A stretch of 53,362 nt of DNA from Glycomyces fuscus (GTDB lineage Bacteria; Actinomycetota; Actinomycetes; Streptosporangiales; Streptosporangiaceae). Positions 49,836-53,362 of the stretch are shown piece by piece (the first letter of the stretch is position 1; every line of letters starts with the position of its first letter). Below the pieces are notes generated by a model that worked only from the letters and a program-made list of their open reading frames with translations, did not search any database and had not been told where the DNA came from. The DNA is taken from the NCBI GenBank assembly GCA_002529455.1, contig NYMS01000017.1, positions 1 through 53,362 of the forward strand, in the 5' to 3' direction. The position numbers and the translations under genes are program-made.

Positions 49836-50603
49836 GTGGACACCACGACGCACGCCCTGAAGGACGGCGCGGTCACCGACGGGTTCGACCACGCCGCCGG
49901 AGCCTACGACCGGCTCGTGGCCGCCAACCCCGGTTACCACGCGCACCTGCGGATCTCCGCCAGGCGGCTGGGCCTGCCCGGCGACGGCACGGGGCTGCGC
50001 GTGCTCGACCTCGGGTGCGGCACGGGCGCCTCCACCGCCGCCCTGCTGCGCGCCCTGCCCCGGGCCAGGATCGCGGGCGTGGACGCCTCGTCCGGGATGC
50101 TGGACACGGCCCGCGCCAAGCGGTGGCCGGACTCGGTCTCCTTCCACCAGTCCAGGGCCGAGGACCTGACCCCCGCGTGGGCCCGGAGGTACCTGGGCGG
50201 TCCGGCGGACGCGGTGTTCGGCGCCTACCTCATCCGCAACTGCCCCGACCCCGACGCCCTGCTCGGGTCGGTGCGCGCGCTGCTGCGGCCCGGCGGCCGG
50301 ATCGTCCTGCACGAGTACTCCGTGGCCGACTCGGCGTCGGCGCGGGCGGTGTGGTCGGCGGTGTGCTGGGGGGTGGTGATCCCGGCGGGCAGGGCGCTGA
50401 CCGGCCGCGCGGACCTGTTCCGCTACCTGTGGCGCAGCGTCCTGGAGTTCGACGGCCGCACCGCGCTGATGGACCGGATGCGCCGCTCGGGCCTGGAGTC
50501 GGTGGCCAGCGCGCCGCTGCCGGGCTGGCAGTACGGGATCACGCACACCTTCGTGGGACGGCGCCCGGCCGGCGCCGGGGAGGGCCGCTCCGATGAACGC
50601 TGA
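49836..50603 (+). CDS. crtT: CrtT-like SAM-dependent methyltransferase of the carotenoid cluster
   Basis: 255 aa. UbiE-like: LRVLDLGCGTGASTAALLRALP (motif I), GVDASSGMLDTAR (Asp, strand 2), ADAVFGAYLIRNCPDPDALLG and LLRPGGRIVLHEYSVAD. GFDHAAGAYDRLVAANPGYHAHLRIS opens the protein. crtT lies in crtYTU clusters of Streptomyces and its exact role is unresolved. GTG 49836 follows GGGAGGAG. Its end overlaps the crtU start by 11 nt. Divergent from crtY over only 59 bp. Confidence 0.88.
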   Translation: MDTTTHALKDGAVTDGFDHAAGAYDRLVAANPGYHAHLRISARRLGLPGDGTGLRVLDLGCGTGASTAALLRALPRARIAGVDASSGMLDTARAKRWPDSVSFHQSRAEDLTPAWARRYLGGPADAVFGAYLIRNCPDPDALLGSVRALLRPGGRIVLHEYSVADSASARAVWSAVCWGVVIPAGRALTGRADLFRYLWRSVLEFDGRTALMDRMRRSGLESVASAPLPGWQYGITHTFVGRRPAGAGEGRSDER

Positions 50604-52185
50604 CGGCGGCGGGCACCCCGGCGGCCCCGGCCGTCCCCCCGGCGCCCGCGACCCCCTGGCCGAGGCGGTCCCGCCCGCGCCGCCGACCGGTCCCGCGACC
50701 GCCGGGAGGCCCTGCGCCGTCGTGGTCGGCGGCGGCATCGCCGGGCTGGCGGCGGCCTGCGCGCTGGCCGAGCGGGACGTGGACGTGACGGTGCTCGAGC
50801 GCGAGCCCTCGCTCGGGGGGCGGCTGCGCGGCTGGGCCACGACGCTCTCCGACGGCTCGCCCGCGACCATGACCCGCGGGTTCCACGCGTTCTTCCGGCA
50901 GTACTACAACCTGCGCGCCCTGCTGCGCCGCGGCGACCCCGGGCTGGGCGCGCTGGTCCCGCTCACCGACTACCCGCTGGTGCACCGGGACGGGCCCCGC
51001 GACCGCTTCTCGGGGCTGCCCGCGACCCCGCCGTGGAACGCGGCCGTCCTGGCGGCGACCAGTCCGAGCTTCCCCCCGCGCGACCTGGCGCGGGTCAACG
51101 TGCCCGCGGCCCTGCAACTGCTCGACGTGGACGTGCCCGGCGTGTACGAGCGGCTCGACCACCTCAGCGCCCGCGACCTGCTGGACGCGGTGCGCTTCCC
51201 GCCCACGGCTCGGCACCTGGCCTTCGAGGTGTTCACCCGCAGCTTCTTCGCCGACCCCGGCCTGCTGTCGGCCGCCGAGCTGGCGGTGATGTTCCACGTG
51301 TACTTCCTCGGCTCGTCCGAGGGCCTGGTGTTCGACGTGCCGGGCTCGCCGTTCCCGCAGGCCCTGTGGGACCCCCTGGAGCGCTACCTGGCCAAGCGCG
51401 GGGTCCGGCTGCGGACCGGGGCCCGGGTGGAGGAGGTGCGCAGGGGGCGGGAGCGCCGGTTCACGCTGCGCGTGCGCACGCCCGAGGGCGAGGCCTTCGG
51501 GGCCGACGCGGACGCCGTGGTGCTCGCCGCCGACCCCGGCGGGGTCCGCGCGCTGGTGGCGGCCTCGCCGGAGCTGGGCGCGCCGCGCTGGCGCGACCGG
51601 ATGGCCCGGGTGCGCACGGCTCCCCCGTTCCTGGTGTCGCGCTACTGGCTGGACCGGCCCGTGCGCCCGCACCGTCCCGCCTTCCTGGGGACGGCGGGCC
51701 ACCCCACCCTGGACAACGTCAGCGTGCTGGAGCGCTACGAGGACGAGGCCCGCGAGTGGGCCCGGCGCACCGGCGGCTCGGTGGTGGAGCTGCACGCCTA
51801 CGCGCTGGAGGAGGGGTGCGACCCCGGCTACGAGCGTGACCGGCTGTGGGACCAGGCCGGGACCGTCTACCCGGAACTGCGCGGGGCCCGCGCGGTGGAC
51901 TCCCGGCACGAGCTGCGCGCGGACTGTCCGCTGTTCGCCCCCGGCGGCCACCGGGACCGGTGCGGGGTGACCACGCCCGACCCGTTCGTGGCGGTGGCCG
52001 GCGACCACGTGCGCACCGACCTGCCCGTGGCCCTCATGGAACGCGCCGCCACCAGCGGCCTGCTCGCGGCCAACGCCCTGCTGTCGCGGTGGGGGCGGCC
52101 GGGGCACACGGTGTGGACCGTGCCCCGGCGGGGGCGGTCGGCGCCGCTGCGGGCGCTCGCCCGCTGGTCCCGACAGCCCCGATAG
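50593..52185 (+). CDS. crtU: Carotene desaturase/methylase (CrtU, isorenieratene synthase)
   Basis: 530 aa FAD enzyme. A Pro-rich N-terminus (1-35) precedes VVVGGGIAGLAAACALAERDVDVTVLEREPSLGGRLRGW. TRGFHAFFRQYYNLRALLRRGDPGLGALVPLTDYPL is diagnostic for isorenieratene synthase, which shifts and desaturates beta-rings to aromatic phi-rings. VAVAGDHVRTDLPVALMERAATSGLLAANALL is the C-terminal FAD-binding end. With CrtY it would turn lycopene into isorenieratene via beta-carotene. The crtEIBV genes for lycopene synthesis are not in the window. Confidence 0.92.
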   Translation: MNADGGGHPGGPGRPPGARDPLAEAVPPAPPTGPATAGRPCAVVVGGGIAGLAAACALAERDVDVTVLEREPSLGGRLRGWATTLSDGSPATMTRGFHAFFRQYYNLRALLRRGDPGLGALVPLTDYPLVHRDGPRDRFSGLPATPPWNAAVLAATSPSFPPRDLARVNVPAALQLLDVDVPGVYERLDHLSARDLLDAVRFPPTARHLAFEVFTRSFFADPGLLSAAELAVMFHVYFLGSSEGLVFDVPGSPFPQALWDPLERYLAKRGVRLRTGARVEEVRRGRERRFTLRVRTPEGEAFGADADAVVLAADPGGVRALVAASPELGAPRWRDRMARVRTAPPFLVSRYWLDRPVRPHRPAFLGTAGHPTLDNVSVLERYEDEAREWARRTGGSVVELHAYALEEGCDPGYERDRLWDQAGTVYPELRGARAVDSRHELRADCPLFAPGGHRDRCGVTTPDPFVAVAGDHVRTDLPVALMERAATSGLLAANALLSRWGRPGHTVWTVPRRGRSAPLRALARWSRQPR

Positions 52186-52820
52186 CCCCGGTAGTCCCAA
52201 CAGTCCCGTTCGTGGAGCGGGCACACCGGTCCTGTTCCCGCTCCTGTTCCTGGTGGTGACCTCGGTGGTGCGACAGGCCATGGTCACAGCAGCGGCGGGA
52301 ACGGTGGGAGCAGCGAGAGCGGCAGGAGCAGCGAGAGCGGCAGGAGCAGCGAGAGCGGCGGGAACAGCGGGAGCGGCCGTCGGAGGGCGGTCAACGCTCG
52401 GGGTCCGGGGAGGGTCGGGGTCTGCTGCGTCAGCGGCTGCCGCGATGTGACCCGGATCACGACCAACGCTTGCTGGGGGCGGGTGGTGGAGCCCTGCTGC
52501 GTGGGCAGCGAAGGCCGCGAGGGTTCGGGGGCGCCGGGCAACGCCGGGGTGGTGAGCGGTCACGGCCGCGACGTGGGCACCGACGACGGCGGCGGCGCTG
52601 ACAGGCCCTGGGCAGCGGCACCGGCCCGGTGCCCCGGTCGGCGACGACCACCCCCACCAGCAGCGACACCCATGGCGATGGTGGTCGCCGCACCAACGGC
52701 AACGGTGGCGGTGGTGGCGTGCACGGGCACGGACCTCCTCGCCCGAAGCCGACGAACCCGGACCAGCACAAGTAAACAAGCGGGTGGGTGGTGGGGACCA
52801 TCAGGACCGAGGGCGGGGTG
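52186..52820. other. 635-bp intergenic region with no gene
   Basis: It contains the 18-bp tandem repeat (52306-52377) and GC-rich text with irregular codon use. TTTACTT on the minus strand near 52770 and (ACGG)n-type runs are unremarkable. A run of CCC/AGTCCC steps follows the crtU stop. No ORF has a ribosome-binding site with typical codon bias. Confidence 0.6.
52306..52377. repeat. Four tandem copies of an 18-bp unit
   Basis: Copies 52306-52323, 52324-52341, 52342-52359 (copies 2 and 3 identical: AGGAGCAGCGAGAGCGGC) and 52360-52377, the last diverged at four positions. Because the unit is 18 bp, frames stay open (AARAAG-type on one strand, LPLSLL-type on the other), but nothing else supports coding. 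Confidence 0.8.
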
Positions 52821-53362
52821 TCACCCCCACAGCAACGAATGCGCGCCGGGATCCGGGCCTGTGTCGGGAGGATCCCCCCGGACCCCGGTTCGGGCCCGGG
52901 CCCGGTGTGTGCGCAGTTCGCGTTGGTACTTGGCCCGGTTGTGCGGCCCGCACAACGGTTGCAGGTTCGCCACCACCGTGCGTCCTCCTCGGGAGAAGGA
53001 GGTGACGTGGTCGGCCTGGCACCAGGCCACCGGCACCTCGCACCCGCCCGGGTGCGCACACGTGCTGTGCCCGTGGAAGGCGGCCGTGCGCTGGCGTGCT
53101 GAGGCCAGCCGGCGGCTGGGACCCACGTCCAGCACCCGCCCGGTGGGTGGTGCGGTGAGCATCCGCACCACCTCGGCGTCCCCAGCGAGTTCGTGCACCA
53201 CCCCGACCGGAACCACCCGGCCGCGCTCGTCCAGAGCCGGAACCTCTTGCCCTTGGGCGTCCAGGTAGGTCTTCACCGGCACCACGACGCGGATCTGCGC
53301 CAGCGGAGCGGGAGTGTTGTCGCATCCGGTGTGGGTGGTGGCAAAGCGCAGCGCCGCGATGA
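52821..53362 (-). CDS. 13E12-type HNH endonuclease (DUF222-HNH), truncated at the window edge
   Basis: Only the last 179 codons are seen; the frame is open to base 53362. The N-terminal DUF222 part is outside the window, ending in QIRVVVPVKTYL inside it. The HNH nuclease motif is complete: WCQADHVTSFSRGGRTVVANLQPLCGPHNRAKYQ, with the preceding Cys pair (HSTCAHPGGCEVP) and PLCGPHN completing a Cys-type zinc site. 13E12 proteins are numerous in actinobacteria, often in several near-identical copies, and their role is unknown. A charged C-terminal tail of about 35 residues follows. Confidence 0.88.
   Translation of the reverse strand, partial: IAALRFATTHTGCDNTPAPLAQIRVVVPVKTYLDAQGQEVPALDERGRVVPVGVVHELAGDAEVVRMLTAPPTGRVLDVGPSRRLASARQRTAAFHGHSTCAHPGGCEVPVAWCQADHVTSFSRGGRTVVANLQPLCGPHNRAKYQRELRTHRARARTGVRGDPPDTGPDPGAHSLLWG

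Noticed and set aside
1..53362. CRISPR arrays, prophage, IS elements, tRNA or rRNA genes
   Set aside because: No regular direct repeats with spacers, no transposase or integrase motifs, and no cloverleaf or rRNA sequence was found by reading; the only tandem repeat is the 18-bp one at 52306.

Overview
The window is about 53 kb of very GC-rich DNA (third codon positions almost all G or C) with dense, short-spaced genes, frequent GTG and TTG starts, TANNNT -10 hexamers 6 to 7 nt before start codons (leaderless mRNAs), F420-type oxidoreductases and a LitR/crtYTU carotenoid locus. This fits an actinobacterial chromosome. The GH6 cellulase and overall gene content suggest a Nocardiopsis/Thermobifida-like organism; that assignment is inference. 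No rRNA, tRNA, CRISPR array, insertion sequence or prophage was seen.

Layout. 1-13 kb: 3' end of a secreted GH6 cellobiohydrolase, a covalent-FAD amine oxidase, an SDR, a VOC protein, an AlkZ-like glycosylase homologue, a heme-monooxygenase-like ABM protein, a methyltransferase, a BenE-type permease, a 17-codon leader-like ORF before a GNAT gene, a nucleotidyltransferase, a divergent DUF418/TetR pair around a perfect 24-bp palindrome, and an APH-type kinase. 13-25 kb: BCCT betaine-type transporter, alpha/beta hydrolase, aldo/keto reductase behind a MerR-type promoter, CurA-type reductase divergent from LysR, EEP phosphatase, LLM oxidoreductase, a small HTH protein, HAD phosphatase, AraC divergent from an NmrA-like protein. 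25-34.9 kb: BASS/ArsB-like transporter, an isolated promoter-microORF-terminator unit, MerR divergent from an alpha/beta hydrolase, an MFS plus Cys-rich membrane protein divergent from a GlxA-type regulator, a protein resembling the post-vWA part of vWA proteins, DUF2243-CtaG, and a DUF892 ferritin-like protein.

34.9-40.7 kb is a complete 5-oxoproline (pyroglutamate) catabolic locus: GntR regulator, Nramp-fold transporter lacking the usual metal ligands, PxpA, PxpB, PxpC and a DUF1445 protein. It has the same content as the Bacillus subtilis ycsFGI-kipIAR region, with a strong 10-bp inverted repeat before the transporter.

40.7-53.4 kb: a DUF4232 lipoprotein, a methyltransferase, a class IV aminotransferase, an MMPL/RND pump, an SDR-DUF2867 protein and DUF4383 operon, then LitR (MerR plus adenosylcobalamin photoreceptor with intact WX9EH motif), CrtY, and CrtT-CrtU for conversion of lycopene to isorenieratene-type carotenoids. 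A near-perfect palindrome sits between litR and the DUF4383 operon. The window closes with an 18-bp tandem repeat and the 3' end of a 13E12-type HNH protein.

The most novel-looking signals are regulatory: two leaderless genes 6 kb apart share the same overlong MerR-type promoter (32 of 41 bases identical), and two very small transcription units carry peptides of 17 and 26 residues.
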